Notes: a model not told the origin generated them from the letters alone. 64,000 nucleotides of DNA from Penicillus capitatus (GCA_965649825.1 OZ287700.1:372001-436000); one strand, 5' to 3'. Positions 32,411 to 44,046 are shown, numbered from the stretch's first letter. Numbers and translations: made by a program.

Positions 32411-33649
32411 CGTACCGGAATTGACAACGTGGAGTGATGATATCAGACCGCAGGCCTCCTCGTCATCGGCCCAGCATCCGAGTGATCCGACACCCTCATC
32501 ACCAGCGTCCTTCGCTCAGCAATTCTCGGCATTTATGAATACGATTTCGAACTTTCTATCGGCGTTCTGGAAATTTCTCCGGCCGCATACCATCCGTGGG
32601 ACGATTTTTGGATCGATTTCCGTCACTGCTCGTGCACTGATCGAAAATCCAGATGCCATTAACTGGTTGCTCTTGCCACGTGCCGGGATCGGTGTGTTGA
32701 CACTTCTCTGTGGGAATGGCTTCATCGTGGGCATCAATCAAATCTTCGATGTCGAGATCGATCAAGTGCCACCATAACACTCCTTTGCCTCATCCGAATA
32801 TACGAGAATCGATGTAGGTGAACAAACCGTTCTTGCCGATGGCATCCAAGGAACTCTCAAATGCAGCAGCATGGCTGACGGTGTCAGGATTTGCCGCTGC
32901 AGGGATCACCATGGCCACGCATTTCTTTGGAAGGTTCATCGGTGTGCTCTACAGCATTGGACTCTTCCTGGGAATGATCTACAGCGTCCCGCCCCTTCGC
33001 CTGAAACGTTTCGCAGTTCCTGCCTTCCTCATCATTGCAACGGTCCGTGGTTTTCTCCTGAACTTTGGTGTCTATCATGCCGCACGTGCTGCTTTGAAGC
33101 TCCCCTTTCAATGGAGCCCCGCCATCAGGTCCATCGTGTACATTCGAGCATGGGGGCTGAGGATGTCTCTAGTTTTATCACAGTGTTTGTGATGATATTC
33201 GCCACGTCGATTGCGATCACTAAAGATCTGCCAGATGTGAAAGGAGATATCCAGTTCAACATCCGCACCTTTGCTACGAAGATGGGAGTAAAGTCCATTG
33301 CGTTTCTAGGTATGAGACCATAACACATGGCGCCTGTTTTCATCTAAGAAGCCATCTTTTGTGCGCCAGGTTCCGGTCTGCTACTCCTGAACTACATCGG
33401 CGCGGCGGTGCTTGCTTGTTTGATGCCAGCAGCTTTCAATCCGGTGCTCATGATCGGTGTCCATGCCGTCTTCGGTGGAAAGCTCATTTCAGAAACGCTC
33501 CATCTCGATCAAGAACGCTATCAACTTGCCGCGATTCGAAGGTTTGGTCACACTTTTTACATCATTGAGTGAGAACAGATGGTCTTAGGTACTATGGCTG
33601 GATTTGGATACTGTTCTACTCGGAATACTTCCTCCTTCCGTTTCTGTGA
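32238..33649 (+). CDS. HPT: Homogentisate phytyltransferase (UbiA family, tocopherol synthesis)
   Basis: HPT joins homogentisate to phytyl diphosphate in the plastid envelope, the first committed step to vitamin E. The first prenyltransferase motif is split by an intron and restored as [20 protein letters not shown]. The second is [12 protein letters not shown]. Introns are 32766-32817 (52 bp), 33129-33172 (44), 33310-33369 (60) and 33542-33588 (47), all phase-checked. The C-terminus [21 protein letters not shown] matches plant VTE2 proteins. Multiple membrane helices are evident. The Ser/Pro/Arg-rich N-terminus looks like a transit peptide. The start is uncertain (ATG at 32238 or 32283, or an earlier exon), and this part overlaps an antisense open frame. 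Confidence 0.9.
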
Positions 33650-33697
33650 ACCACAGCGACAGCGGTCACTCATCACGGATATGTATCAAAAATTCTT

Positions 33698-34411
33698 TCA
33701 TCGTGGTTTCAGATACTTGCGTCGGAGTTCCTCAATAAAAACAGGTTTTGGCGGCGGAATTGTCTTGATGACATCTCCTTCTGCAGGCGTCTCGGGGACA
33801 ACCTCTTTCATCGTTTTCTTATCCAAACGTTGCCCCGTCGTATCTGACACCATCTCCCACGAAACTCTGCCTCCGGGCTTCAGTACCTTCTCGATATAAA
33901 ATCGCTCCTTATGTGGGTTCTCCTTCGGCGGCCCCTTCACAGCCAGAATCCTCCTTCGCAATCGTTCGGCCACAATAGAGTTGCGATATTTCTCGGGAGT
34001 ATTGAGCAGGTAGTTATCCAATCCGCCGTGCTGGTCAATCCGTCTACACTCGATGCCGATCTCATATATTCTGACCAAGGAAAGGATGATACCTGAGAGC
34101 TGTCGTTGTGACACGCAATTGAAAGCGACGGTCCAGAGCCTCGCTGTAGAGTTTGACTGTCTGAACATTCGGTTTCCAAGTGCGCTTAGTCCTGTGGAGT
34201 GGAGAAGGGCGTGAACGTGATGATGACCGTGGCGATGACGAAGGTACTTGTTCTTTCCGCGTTTGCTCATGGAGAAGCCGTGTCGAATCGGGACACCGTG
34301 AAAGAGTCCATAACGTGCCTGTCGGGCCACTTCTCGGCAGAGGTGCTCGACGCCAAGCGGCATTCGATCTCTAATGGCGATGACGCGACGATCATGTTTC
34401 CCATGCGACAT
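33698..34411 (-). CDS. Mitochondrial large-subunit ribosomal protein bL28m
   Basis: The model starts at the ATG at 34411. Introns are 34192-34247 (56 bp, phase 2) and 34044-34092 (49 bp). Spliced sequence gives YGLFHGVPIRHGFSMSKRGK, then TKRTWKPNVQTVKLYSEALD, then RVTTTALRRIDQHGGLDNYLL. This is the bL28 fold with the long C-terminal extension (NTPEKYRNSIVAERLRRRI...) typical of mitochondrial members. bL28 sits near the E-site of the large subunit. It is tail-to-tail with HPT (48 bp apart) and head-to-head with the hydrolase gene, whose likely ATG is 18 bp away. Confidence 0.85.
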   Translation of the reverse strand: MSHGKHDRRVIAIRDRMPLGVEHLCREVARQARYGLFHGVPIRHGFSMSKRGKNKYLRHRHGHHHVHALLHSTGLSALGNRMFRQSNSTARLWTVAFNCVSQRQLSGIILSLVRIYEIGIECRRIDQHGGLDNYLLNTPEKYRNSIVAERLRRRILAVKGPPKENPHKERFYIEKVLKPGGRVSWEMVSDTTGQRLDKKTMKEVVPETPAEGDVIKTIPPPKPVFIEELRRKYLKPR

Positions 34412-34429
34412 CGTTTCAGCGCATTAGCG

Positions 34430-35387
34430 ATGCAGGCGGTTCGCTTCGGGCAAGATCTGCCTGGCTTCGAGATCGGAGACAAAAACTTCCCGGCCGTCGT
34501 TGTCATCCAAGCACGACCCGACGCATCTATTCTCGCAGACACTCACTGCTGCCGAACATGATTCTCAGGAATGGTGGGGGATCACAGAGGTGATGAAAGG
34601 AATGGCGGAGAAAATCCATCGCCTGGGAGGATACCGAGTATTGGTGCCAGATCTGTACAAAGGCGAGGTGGGCGTCGACAAAGAAGAAGCACAACACGTA
34701 TGCGCTCAGCCTCGTTTTGATACGGCGGCTATCTTTGGGGGCAGTTGATGTCGAAGTTGGGATGGGAGAACGGCACAGCTGAAATCAAACAAGCTGTGGC
34801 ATATCTGAAAGAGACAGGTTCTCCCAAAGTGGGCGTGACAGGTATGCGAAGCGACGACTAATCAGAGAGTAAGGGGGTTGGTGTGTAGGTTTTTGCATGG
34901 GAGGTGGTCTGACCTTCTGTGCTGCTCAACATGCAGATATCAATTGCGCCGCACCGTTCTACGGCATTCCGCCGCCTTCGATCTGTCAACCGACATCGAT
35001 CCGCATACCAATACAGGGCCACTTTGGAAAACTGGACAGTTTAACTGGATTCTCAGATCCTAAGGTGCGAGAAGAGTGATTTCTTCCTCTGGACTGCGGC
35101 TGTTGTCTCCTGTTCCCAGACGGCGTCGATTTTGGAGGAATCGTTGAAGACGGCAGGGGTTCCCGCCGAGTTTTTCTACTACGAAGGGGCAGGACACGGA
35201 TTCATGAACGAAGGAGATGAGGGCAATAAGCTCAGAGACAGTGAGTGACCTTTCCTTTCGCTTCCAACACGTGAAAGGGACCGGTATGACAGTGATGGGC
35301 TTTCCGCATCCGCCACAGGAGGCGCGCGACGATGCTTGGAAGAATCTGATGCATTTCTTTGCAGAACATCTCAAGGCACACCCCTGA
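34430..35387 (+). CDS. Dienelactone hydrolase family protein
   Basis: Alpha/beta hydrolase with a Cys nucleophile. Motifs are LPGFEIGDKNFPAVVVIQEW, YRVLVPDLYKGEVG, GVTGFCMGGG (nucleophile Cys), GHFGKLDS (Asp) and GAGHGFMN (His). Five introns fit in phase: about 34504-34561 (58 bp, GC-AG), 34698-34744 (47), 34842-34888 (47), 35065-35119 (55) and 35241-35292 (52). The GC-AG assignment rests on VVVIQ-EWWG matching the family. The last exon ends DDAWKNLMHFFAEHLKAHP. ATG 34430 leaves 18 bp to the divergent bL28m ATG; in-frame ATGs at 34394 and 34403 would overlap it. The cellular substrate is unknown. Confidence 0.88.
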
Positions 35388-35448
35388 ACTCAGAAATGAC
35401 ATCTATGTCGATTTTACAAGGCATGAATAGAGTGCCGCTTTTCAATTG

Positions 35449-36792
35449 CTAAACAATACAGAGCTGTGTGTTTTTGGCACCAGCTTCGTTTTTATACTGT
35501 TCGAAGATCTGTTCCATTTGTGCAATGAACTGATCCAACAGCGCCTGTGTCGTTGGTACATCAGGCTTAGCGTCGTGCGGAATGGGAATAGGTGTTCCGA
35601 TGACCACGAGAATGGATGCCTTTTTGGGAATGGTGGTCCCAAAACGTCCTGTCATCCACATAGGCTGCGCGCCAATGCACCTGCCGATGACATTCAGGAG
35701 TCGTTCAGGAAGTCCAAACCTAAGGCACTAGTGGCGTCGCTTGCACGGGTCGAGAAGGGGAGAACAGACGTGGTGACAGTGTAAGTCTGCGTCTGGTTGA
35801 AAGCAAAGACAGGAAGCAGTGGACAGCCCTGTTGGATGGCAAGCTTGACAAATCCCAATCGCTGCTTCAGAAAGAGGACTTCTTTCTGTGGCTCCATGTG
35901 CTGAATCTCACGGACGCCGCCTGGCACCAGAGCCACCGATTTTCCAGACTTCAAAATCTGCACGATGGAAGGGCGCGATGCGGATCGAATGCCCAACCAC
36001 CAAAACAGCTGCCTCAGGAGAGGGATATGAAAGCACTGTCACATCAGTCAACGCCAAGATACGATCTAGCGGGGAACCCAAAGTGGAGTTACGATGCTAG
36101 AAGCGACTATGTGGATGCCTTTCAGCTGAGTAGGCCGCAGCGGCGAATGGTCGCTGAAGACCACTGGAAGTGCGACCGGAAGAATGGAGTGCGGCTCAAA
36201 TCCTGTATCAGACGGAAAGAGTAAGAAGAAGAGATGTCGCATCACTGAGTGTAACTATTCTCTACTCGGATCTCAGAGGTAGAGAGTCCTGATCACTCGC
36301 TTTTCATGTTTCCGTGTGGCCGAGGCCGACTTCACGGGCGCAGCACAGAGCCGGTCCGTGAAGAGGGAGACGTTGTCTCGCACGGAGATCTCCGCATTGT
36401 AGAAACAGAGAGTTCTTACCGATGAGGTAAGTCTGTTTCGGGTTCAGCGCCGCAGGATCCACCAGTTTTAGGCGAAGTGGGAAGTACTCTGCAGCATCTT
36501 GGATGGACGAGGTGAGAAGACGGTTAATGCATCTAAAACTGCTCCACTCGAGAGGGAAGAATGTCAAGGCAACCTTTGTATATTGGCTTCACCGGGTGGC
36601 AGCGAAAGCGAGATGACTTACCACGACGGCGGCAAACGTGCACGTTGTCGGGGAAGGAGATAGAATGACCAGAAGCAGAGAAGCGAGAGAAAGAGCTGTT
36701 CCGATGAACATCGCCGTGACCCACACGGAAACGGCGACAATCCTGCGCAGCTCTCGAAGACAGCTGCCAACTACGGCCAGGTGACCTGTCAT
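35449..36792 (-). CDS. DGAT2: Diacylglycerol O-acyltransferase type 2 (DGAT2)
   Basis: DGAT2 makes triacylglycerol from diacylglycerol and acyl-CoA at the ER or plastid. The start ATG at 36792 (MTGHLAVVG) leads into a long hydrophobic N-terminal segment. Exons then give EYFPLRLKLVDPAAL and EPHSILPVALPV, the plant/algal form of the HPHG catalytic block. Next come GIRSASRPSIVQILKSGKSV, ALVPGGVREI and RLGFVKLAIQQGCPLLPVF. The C-terminal ILVVIGTPIPIP and FIAQMEQIFEQYKNEAG are typical. Several short introns are needed (near 36.60, 36.45, 36.27, 36.05 and 35.75 kb); I did not fix each one. It is tail-to-tail with the hydrolase gene, 61 bp apart. Confidence 0.88.
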
Positions 36793-37116
36793 AGTGAACA
36801 ATGCTCGACGTCTTCTCGAAAAGTGTCGTACGTCGTACGCTTAAAGCCTACGAGACGTCGCCCTCAGATTGCCCACGAAAACGAAAGACGCAGATCAGAG
36901 GGACATGATCTAGACAATGGCCCAACGAAACAGCCACGCACGCCATTCTTCCTGAAAAAACGAAGATCCCTGAGCCGACTGCCCGAATTTCACGTTTGCG
37001 ATCCGTCCGAAAGAGGTGGAAGTGGATCGGCGATCGGTTCGAGATGGGGACAGAAGATAGAATTGAGAGACATAGATAGTTGGATTGTTTTGAAAGCAAG
37101 GGAAAAAGCGTCTGCT
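36793..37116. other. DGAT2 upstream / amidase downstream spacer
   Basis: About 320 bp. Nothing coding is supported; it should contain the DGAT2 promoter and the amidase 3' end signals. Confidence 0.5.
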
Positions 37117-39225
37117 TCAATCCTGTCGAGACGGATCGGAGCCATTAATGTCTGCGGCGTCTGTCTTCTGTCGCTGAAGCGGATCGAAGAGGATTTCTGG
37201 CGTCTTGCGTTGAACGGTGCCTCTGAGTTTCTGTTCTAAGTGGTACGCGGCTTTGAGCAGCATTGACTCCTGCCAGTGCTTTCCGATGATTTGCAATCTA
37301 CGCATCCGCCGCGACCGCACACGTCAGAACGGTGCTCTCCCTTCTGCAGGTCGCTTACCCAATGGGCCGGTCTTGACTGTCGCATCCGACCGGCACCGAT
37401 ATCGCTGGCATTCCCAAGAAATTGGCCGCCGGCATGTAACGCATGATGACCGAGGTGAGCATGAGGTTGTGTTCTCCAGCCCTCCTGGCAGCCGGGTGGA
37501 TGTCCGGAGCCGTTATGGGCGTCGTCGGCGTGACGAGACAGTCGATTGTTTCCATGGCCTTCTTAAAGTGGACGCCCATCCTCGTCCGAATGCACTACAC
37601 AGGCAATAGTCACATCTCAATAAAAACTGCGTGTCGTGTACTCGCCTGAGCTTGGATGTACTCCTGCGACCTGAAGTTCTCGGCAATGGTCAGGTTCATT
37701 TGGATGTCGAGGTTCATCTTCTTTCTCACGCGGCTGTTCGAAAAGTACGGGTGCATGGCGTGTCGCATCTCGGAAGAGATGGTGGTCGTGTGGGCAATGC
37801 GCAGAAATTCGAGTTCGGGGATGGAGACAGAGACGATGGTGCCACCCAGGTCCCGCAGGACGTCGAGCATCGCCTGGCACCTCTCCTTCACGTCATGCGC
37901 CGCATCGTTGAACCACTGCCGCTCGCACGTCGGCATAGAGGCCAGAGAGATACCAATCGTACCTCCCAGTAGACTCCGAACCTCAACCCCTCGAGGGGCT
38001 TCTCGGATCCGGAGATCCGAGGCAACTGGACGGGAGGTTCTGGTCTGGCGAGAAGCGTGTACAGGATCATCGCGTCCTCGACGGAACCGGCGATCGGTCC
38101 GTAGCAGCAGACGGTGTAGTCCAGGGCCCTTCCGCGCTGGGGGACATCCCTCCCGTGTGTCGGCTTGAGACCGACGACGCCGCAGAAGCTCGACGGGATC
38201 CGAATCGATCCGCCGCCGTCGGATCCTGACGTACACCTGCCAAAAGCAACACCTCCATCTGCGTGCCTTACCCACGCTCAGAGGACAGAGCCCGGATGCG
38301 ACGACCGCTGCGCCTCCGGACGAAGATCCTCCTGGGTAGCAGTCGCGGTTCCACGGATTGACGGGCGTGCCGTGGATGACGTTGAGACCCGTGACGCCGA
38401 GTCCGATCTCGTGCATGTTCGTCTTGCCCAAGAACAGACCGCCCAGCTTCCTGAGGGAGGCAACGATCGGAGCCTCTCTGTCTGTCTCTCCGACGGTGTG
38501 AGCGATGTGCGCCGTCCCGCACGTCGTCACGTGGTCTTGGGCATGCATCGAGTCCTTCGCGCAGAAAGGGACGCCGTCGAGCAGAGAAAGCGGCCGGCCG
38601 GATGCATAGCGCTCCGTCGAGGCAGTGGCCTGCTCGAGAACCTTCTCCTCTCGGAAGGATATGAACCAGTTGAGGTCCGGGTGATCGGCAATCGCGGCTG
38701 CAATTCTCTGGGCCACCTGCAGCGGCGTCGTCCTCCCTGAACACCTCGCCCGCTCGATCAGGAGAAACACGTCTTCGTGCCTCTACCAGTCCGATAGGCC
38801 TCCGCGTACTCTCGGACAGTCGGGAGGTCCGACTTCTGCGGCGTGGAGGCGGAGATGATGGAGTGCACCTGATCCACGACGTCGCTGTCGCTCTCCTTCT
38901 CAACGGTGACGTGATCGGGAAGGATGAGGGGTTCAGTGAGCGACGTGGGTGTGTACGTTGGCTTCTCCGGAAGGATCGTTTCGCAGAGGACCTAAGACGG
39001 CGTTCGTAATGCGCAGACAACGTGTCGTCTTGAGAAGCGCCGCACCTGCGGCAGACCGCTTTTGCGTCGGAGGACAGCCTCGACAAGCGTGCCTATTGGA
39101 GTCCTGACGAACCACAGAAAGATCCGCAGCAATCTGCCACGCAGAACGGGCGCTCTGAGCGTCCGCAGAGTGTAGGGCGCATCGCGGATTCTGTGAGCTG
39201 GCTGCAGACGACAGACGCGAGGCAT
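37117..39225 (-). CDS. Amidase-signature hydrolase (FAAH-like)
   Basis: Amidase-signature enzymes hydrolyse amide bonds with a Ser-cisSer-Lys triad. The ATG at 39225 opens an N-terminal region with a membrane helix ([17 protein letters not shown]), as in fatty-acid amide hydrolases. Catalytic Lys is in [20 protein letters not shown]. The Gly/Ser motif is [17 protein letters not shown], continued across a short intron by [21 protein letters not shown] (the G-S-[IL]-R nucleophile block). Further exons give [46 protein letters not shown] and the closing [20 protein letters not shown]. Introns near 38.75, 38.26, 37.95, 37.60 and 37.32 kb are not resolved to the base. It is head-to-head with the PhzF gene with one base between start codons. 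Confidence 0.88.
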
Positions 39226-39226
39226 A

Positions 39227-40054
39227 ATGTGCCTAATGGCGACGCAGAAGAGCATTCCGTTTTTCCAGGTCGACGCGTTCGCGAGGAAGGTCTTCGGAGG
39301 GAATCCGGCCGCCGTGTGCCTGCTGCAGGAATGGCTGCCGGACACTCTCATGCAGAGCATCGCCGAGGAGAACAACTTCTCCGAAACGGCCTTTGTCATC
39401 GTACAGGACGACGGTCTGTGCCGCATCCGGTGGTTCACTCCGTCGACCGAGGTCGAGCTCTGTGGTCACGCCACCCTCGCGGCGGCCCACGTCGTCCTGC
39501 ATTTCGTCCGCCCAGACATGCAGAGCGTTCGCTTTCTCTCATCTGGAGGCAACCTCGGCGTCCACAGGGATGCAGAGGGCGACAGACTGTATCTGAATTT
39601 CCCCTCCCTCGGCACCGAACCGGCGCAGCTGTCCCGAGAGGATCTGATGGCGGCGCTAGGATTGAGTGAAATGGGCGACGTTTTCCGCTCACACTACGAT
39701 GTCATGGTGGTGCTGGGCGATGAGGAAACCGTGGCGAAGCTGTCTCCGCGTCTATCCGAGCTCCGCCGCTTCGACGCGAGAGGCTTCATCGTGACGAGTG
39801 TCGGACGGAGTGTGGATTTCGTGTCGCGGTTCTTCGCTCCACGCGTCGGCATCGATGAAGATCCCGTCTGTGGGTCGGCGCACTCAGTCTTGGTGCCGTA
39901 CTGGTCTCGACGTCTCGGCAAGACGAAGCTCCTGGCGAAGCAGCTTTCGAAGCGCGGCGGCGAGCTATACTGCGAAGACCTGAGAAATGGACGCGTCGAG
40001 CTCGGCGGGTATGCTGCCCTGTTCGCGCGAGGAGAGATTTTTCTACCTTGCTGA
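39227..40054 (+). CDS. PhzF-family epimerase/isomerase-like protein, single exon
   Basis: 275 residues (or 272 from the second ATG at 39236), the usual PhzF length. The two pseudo-symmetric halves show FQVDAFARKVFGGNPAAVC, the conserved Glu in NNFSETAFV, and VELCGHATLAAAHVV in the first half. DPVCGSAHSVLVPYWS lies in the second half. Family members isomerise small acidic substrates without metals; PhzF itself acts in bacterial phenazine synthesis, but eukaryotic homologues have mostly unknown substrates. The gene has no intron, unlike its neighbours, and is GC-rich, which would fit transfer from bacteria but does not prove it. Confidence 0.93.
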   Translation: MCLMATQKSIPFFQVDAFARKVFGGNPAAVCLLQEWLPDTLMQSIAEENNFSETAFVIVQDDGLCRIRWFTPSTEVELCGHATLAAAHVVLHFVRPDMQSVRFLSSGGNLGVHRDAEGDRLYLNFPSLGTEPAQLSREDLMAALGLSEMGDVFRSHYDVMVVLGDEETVAKLSPRLSELRRFDARGFIVTSVGRSVDFVSRFFAPRVGIDEDPVCGSAHSVLVPYWSRRLGKTKLLAKQLSKRGGELYCEDLRNGRVELGGYAALFARGEIFLPC

Positions 40055-40749
40055 AGATATCCCCTCTACCGCCTCCTCTCAGCAATGGACGGATGCGAGG
40101 ATGACGAATCAGGGGACCGCGTTCTAATCTTTGGCTGGCTGTTTTTTTTTGCCCCGATTGTCGCGTCCTGATGCTGCTGAAGCGATAAGATTGTTCACAA
40201 ATGCGATCGACGTGCTTGGTCGTTTTGACACTGACCGCGTTCTAGACGATCCTTTTCCCTTTCTGTAAAATGTTCGTCTCCATCCCCCGTTCGAACTCAG
40301 ACAAGTTGCCGACGTCTTGTGCCTCTCCGCTGTTTCTTCGAAGACATCCCCTGCTACGACGACAGGACTCTTTCTTCGATGACGGAGACGTGTTCTCGCC
40401 GTGCTCTAGTCCGGTGCGTTCTCATTGCGACAGCTGGCCGCGCATGGCTGCCAGCTGTTGTCCATGGAACTTTGTCCGATCTTTGCGCGTTCTTGTGTGT
40501 TAGTCAGTAGCTGCAAAGACGCTGAAAGTACAGTCACAATGAAGAATTCTGGAAGCACGTCTGATAAGACGCGGCCGCCGCGAGTCTTTTTATACCATAT
40601 CCTCTCACTCGCAGCATCTCTTTTCAAACTCGACGCATCGTTCGTTTGAAGTTCGCTCAAGTTTTAAACACGGTCTTTTTTCGAGTGAAGAAAAAACAGT
40701 TTCCGCGCTTCGGCAAGCCCGTTTACTTTCTGTCTCTGGTCTGCGACCG
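40055..40749. other. Intergenic region upstream of the Pmp-repeat gene
   Basis: About 700 bp. It contains a T10 run (about 40142-40151) and short overlapping frames on both strands with no recognisable family. It should hold the promoter of the Pmp-repeat gene. Confidence 0.5.
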
Positions 40750-43700
40750 ATGAATCGGCTTGCCCCTGCTGCTGCACTACTTGTCCTGGTTTCCCTCCTC
40801 TCTTTGGCTGTCTGTCAAACAGATGCAGGTGACGGCCGAAACAGCATGAGCCACACATGCATGTATTCTTCTTTCGACCGACGACCAGACTATGCGCTAT
40901 CATTTCGTTTACTTCTGTGCGATCGCGTTACTCGTGTCTTTTGGTTTCGAGTGTTGGTTTCTAAAAGCGCCCTTCGCCGATTTGTGTCGGTTAAAAGTCC
41001 ATTGCGCAGGTGGAGAATGTCGCCTCACTGCGGAAGAGATAGATGCTGTGTACGACAGTGATCGCGCCACGTGGTCAGTCACCGAAGGAATCTACAGTCG
41101 TTATGGTCTCCAGAGTGTCGTCGATTGCGCTGAGGAAGGCGACGTTCTCTTGCTCAAAGTCTCGTCGTCGTCGGCGCCGATTTCTCCTCAGGAACAGATC
41201 GTCGTCCGGCGGAATCTGACAATCGACGGAGCCGAGAAGCCGTCAAGAACTAAGCTCACCTGTCCTGCGGGAAAGGGACTGTTCCGCATAGAGTGAGCAT
41301 TCTCGCATCTCACTCCTCGCTAACAGCAAAGGATTCTCTGAAGGAGTGGCAGCTTCACACTCAGAAACGTTGTCATCGTTGGATGCAAGTTCTCCGAGGG
41401 AGACGAAGTCGTCGGCATCATCGAAACGGCCGGATGCAATCCTCGATCTCGGGCGAACGGGGAACTGCACTTATCTGGCGTTAAGTTTCGCAAGAATGAA
41501 AACCCAGCCGGCTCCGTCGGAGTCGTCGTCCGGGATCCCGGCTGCCATGGCAGAGTCGTCATGCAAGATGTGACCTTCGAGAAAAACCAGTACAGCCATC
41601 CGATGTCTCTGTCCACCGACAACGCACTGGAGAAAGTGACAGTCGAAGGAAATGAGGGCATCAGTAACACAAAAACTTCTTCATTCTTTCACTTCCCTCC
41701 AAATTCAACGTCGCTGTTGTCGAACGTGATCTCCAGGAAAAACGACAAGGGGTCGTTGATCGACGGACATCGCGTAAACTTGACCATTTCTGGTTCAGTT
41801 TTTGCCAACAACGATGGGCGTCAGAGTGGCGTCATTCGCCTTTCTGCTTCCGCTTTGACCGTTTCCGATTCGAATTTCATCAGCAACATCTGCCGTTGCA
41901 ACGGCTCTGCCGTCTCCATGAACCGCAGTGTCTCTGCAACTTTCTCGTCCTGTGGATTTGTCGCGAACAATGCGTCTGGATTCGGAGGCTCCGTCTATGC
42001 TTCTCGAATCCAGAACATAAAATTTACTTCGTGTTCCTTTGTGGGCAGCTCTGGTGCTTACAAGAGCGTCGGAGGAGCTGTCTATCTCGAAGGCGACGGA
42101 TCCATAATCTCAGGAGCCGTCCGAAGACCGCAGAGTGCGACCTTTGACAACTGCACGATCGAACGGAGCTCGGCGGGCGACGGTGCAGCAGTGGCCTTTC
42201 TGTTCTGGCGCGGGGCCATTCGCTTCCGTTCCTGTCGATTTGATGGCAACAAAGAGATCAAAGAGGTGTTTGATTACAGCACCCATGCCTACACTGCCGC
42301 CGGAGCCATTCTCGTGTTCAAAGGAAACATCACGCGCTTTGCCGCCAAAAGATGCCAGTTTCATCACAACACGGCGAAGAAAGGCGGCGCTCTGTCATTT
42401 CTTGCCACGACTGGAACGTTTGACGTTGCCGATTCGGCTTTCGTTCGAAATCGGGGAGATGGGCCTTACTGGGATGAAACGGGCGGTGGCAGCATCCTGG
42501 TGGACACCCAGATACCAGAGTGGTTTGAAGTACCGTACTTGTTTCAAGGGCAGTTGTACGTGGAGGAGGAAGTGAATCTCACGATCTCTCGCTCCACATT
42601 CAAGAGCAACAGAGCGGATACCTTGGGAGGTGCTCTGCACGTCACTGGCAAATTTGTGCACGTCAGCCTTCAAAATAACACCTTCTTCAAGAATCGTGCT
42701 GAACGTGGGGCTGCCGTCAGTGTGATACGCGTCAGTTCCTTCAGTACATCTGGGAATTGCACGTTCCAGAACAACAGCGCCAAGCTTAGCGGCGGTGCGA
42801 TCTACGTCCAGTCCACAGAGGGAACCATCGAATGGAGCACATTCGTTCACAACAAGGCTCAGTACGGCGGCGGCGTGTCCATCGACCACACAACAACGAT
42901 AGAAAGTTCGTTATTTGCAAACAACGAAGCGACGAGGAGTGGCGGTGCTCTGCACATCAATCGCCATCCGAGCGCGGAACTTGGTCACGAATACTACAAA
43001 GTTGGTATCTTTCAATGTCAGTTCATCGCTAATCAAGGAGGCGATTCGGGAGGTGCTATTCAATCCTACTCTGAAGAGAATTTGCGTATTTCCCAGTGCA
43101 CCTTCGAAAAGAACAGTGCTTACGCAGGAGGAGGTCTCTCTCTGTTTCGTGGACAGTTACGGACAAGAACATGGAGCATCGGCACGTCAACTTTTTCGGA
43201 GAATCACGCATCCATTGGAGGTAGGATGTGGTGGGCCATTCAAATGTTCGTTGACGCGTGCTTCTAGGTGCTATATCTGTGTTGGAAAACTCGGACCTTG
43301 ACAAGCGAGACCGTGATCTGGGCATCCCTCTTCACTATTATTCGTTTTCTTCCTATCCTCCCGGTCTGGAAATTTCGAGGACGACCATCTCTAACAACAC
43401 TGCAGAGGAGTCTGGTGCTGGTATTTTTGTTGAGGACCCTGGCGTTTTGGGTATCCGTTTCGAGAAAACCGGCGTAACTACGGAGATCCGAGCGAGCGAT
43501 TTCAAGAAAAAGGTAGACTGTGGGAACACATCGAAGCCTGAATTCGATGAAATCAAGAACCTCCACAACAACACTGTCGCAAGAGGCTACGAAGAGAACC
43601 TGGCGAGCATCTCAGATGCGTTCTGCGTCTCCATCGCCGAGGACGAGAAGCCAATTGCAGTGATATCCGCTGGACAGAAGTACCGTCTGACAAACTGGAG

Positions 43701-44046
43701 AAGCGGTGAGGCATTCCCCACGCTGAAGATCGTGATGTACGACCGATTTGGAAACGCCTATTCAATGACGAAGCCACCTCAATTGAACGAAGGAATGAGA
43801 GTCACTCAACCGGCGAAAGCATACGGTGCGAAGCGGATGGCAATATTGGAAGCTGTCGAGAACGCGGACTCTCCGAACGGGTTTGTCTTAGACGATGTCT
43901 ACAGCGACGTATCATCTGGAGAGACAGAGATGAGACTCGGAAATCTGCACCCGCAGCCTGGCAACTACACACTCATGCTCCATGTCGATGGCTACCCGTC
44001 GTGGAATGTCACGATCGAAGTGGAGGTCGTGGACAGCGACGACTAG
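40750..44046 (+). CDS. Secreted beta-helix protein with chlamydial-Pmp-type repeats
   Basis: The ATG at 40750 encodes a signal peptide (MNRLAPAAALLVLVSLLSLAVC). A first intron starts near 40827. After two more short introns (near 41.3 and 41.45 kb, not fixed), one large exon runs to 43220, then a 47-bp intron 43221-43267, then the last exon to 44046. The body repeats the polymorphic-membrane-protein pattern, F..N....GGA[IVL]: GGSVYASR, GGAVYLEG, GGALSFLA, GGALHVTG, GGAIYVQS, GGGVSIDH, GGALHINR, GGAIQSYS and GGGLSLFR. Between them are N-N-T/S sites. These repeats form a right-handed beta-helix. The C-terminal 200 residues (SAGQKYRLTNWRSGEAFPTL, MYDRFGNAY) resemble an Ig/filamin-like domain; no transmembrane anchor follows. 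A cell-surface or extracellular adhesin-like role is inference. Confidence 0.85.

Noticed and set aside
35060-35374. 104-codon minus-strand frame
   Set aside because: Antisense shadow of the dienelactone hydrolase exons, which have clear family motifs.
39227-40054. Whole window as bacterial because of PhzF, bL28 and Pmp-like genes
   Set aside because: Spliced introns, FEN1, NB-ARC, DGAT2, LCYB and LTR elements show a eukaryotic nuclear genome.
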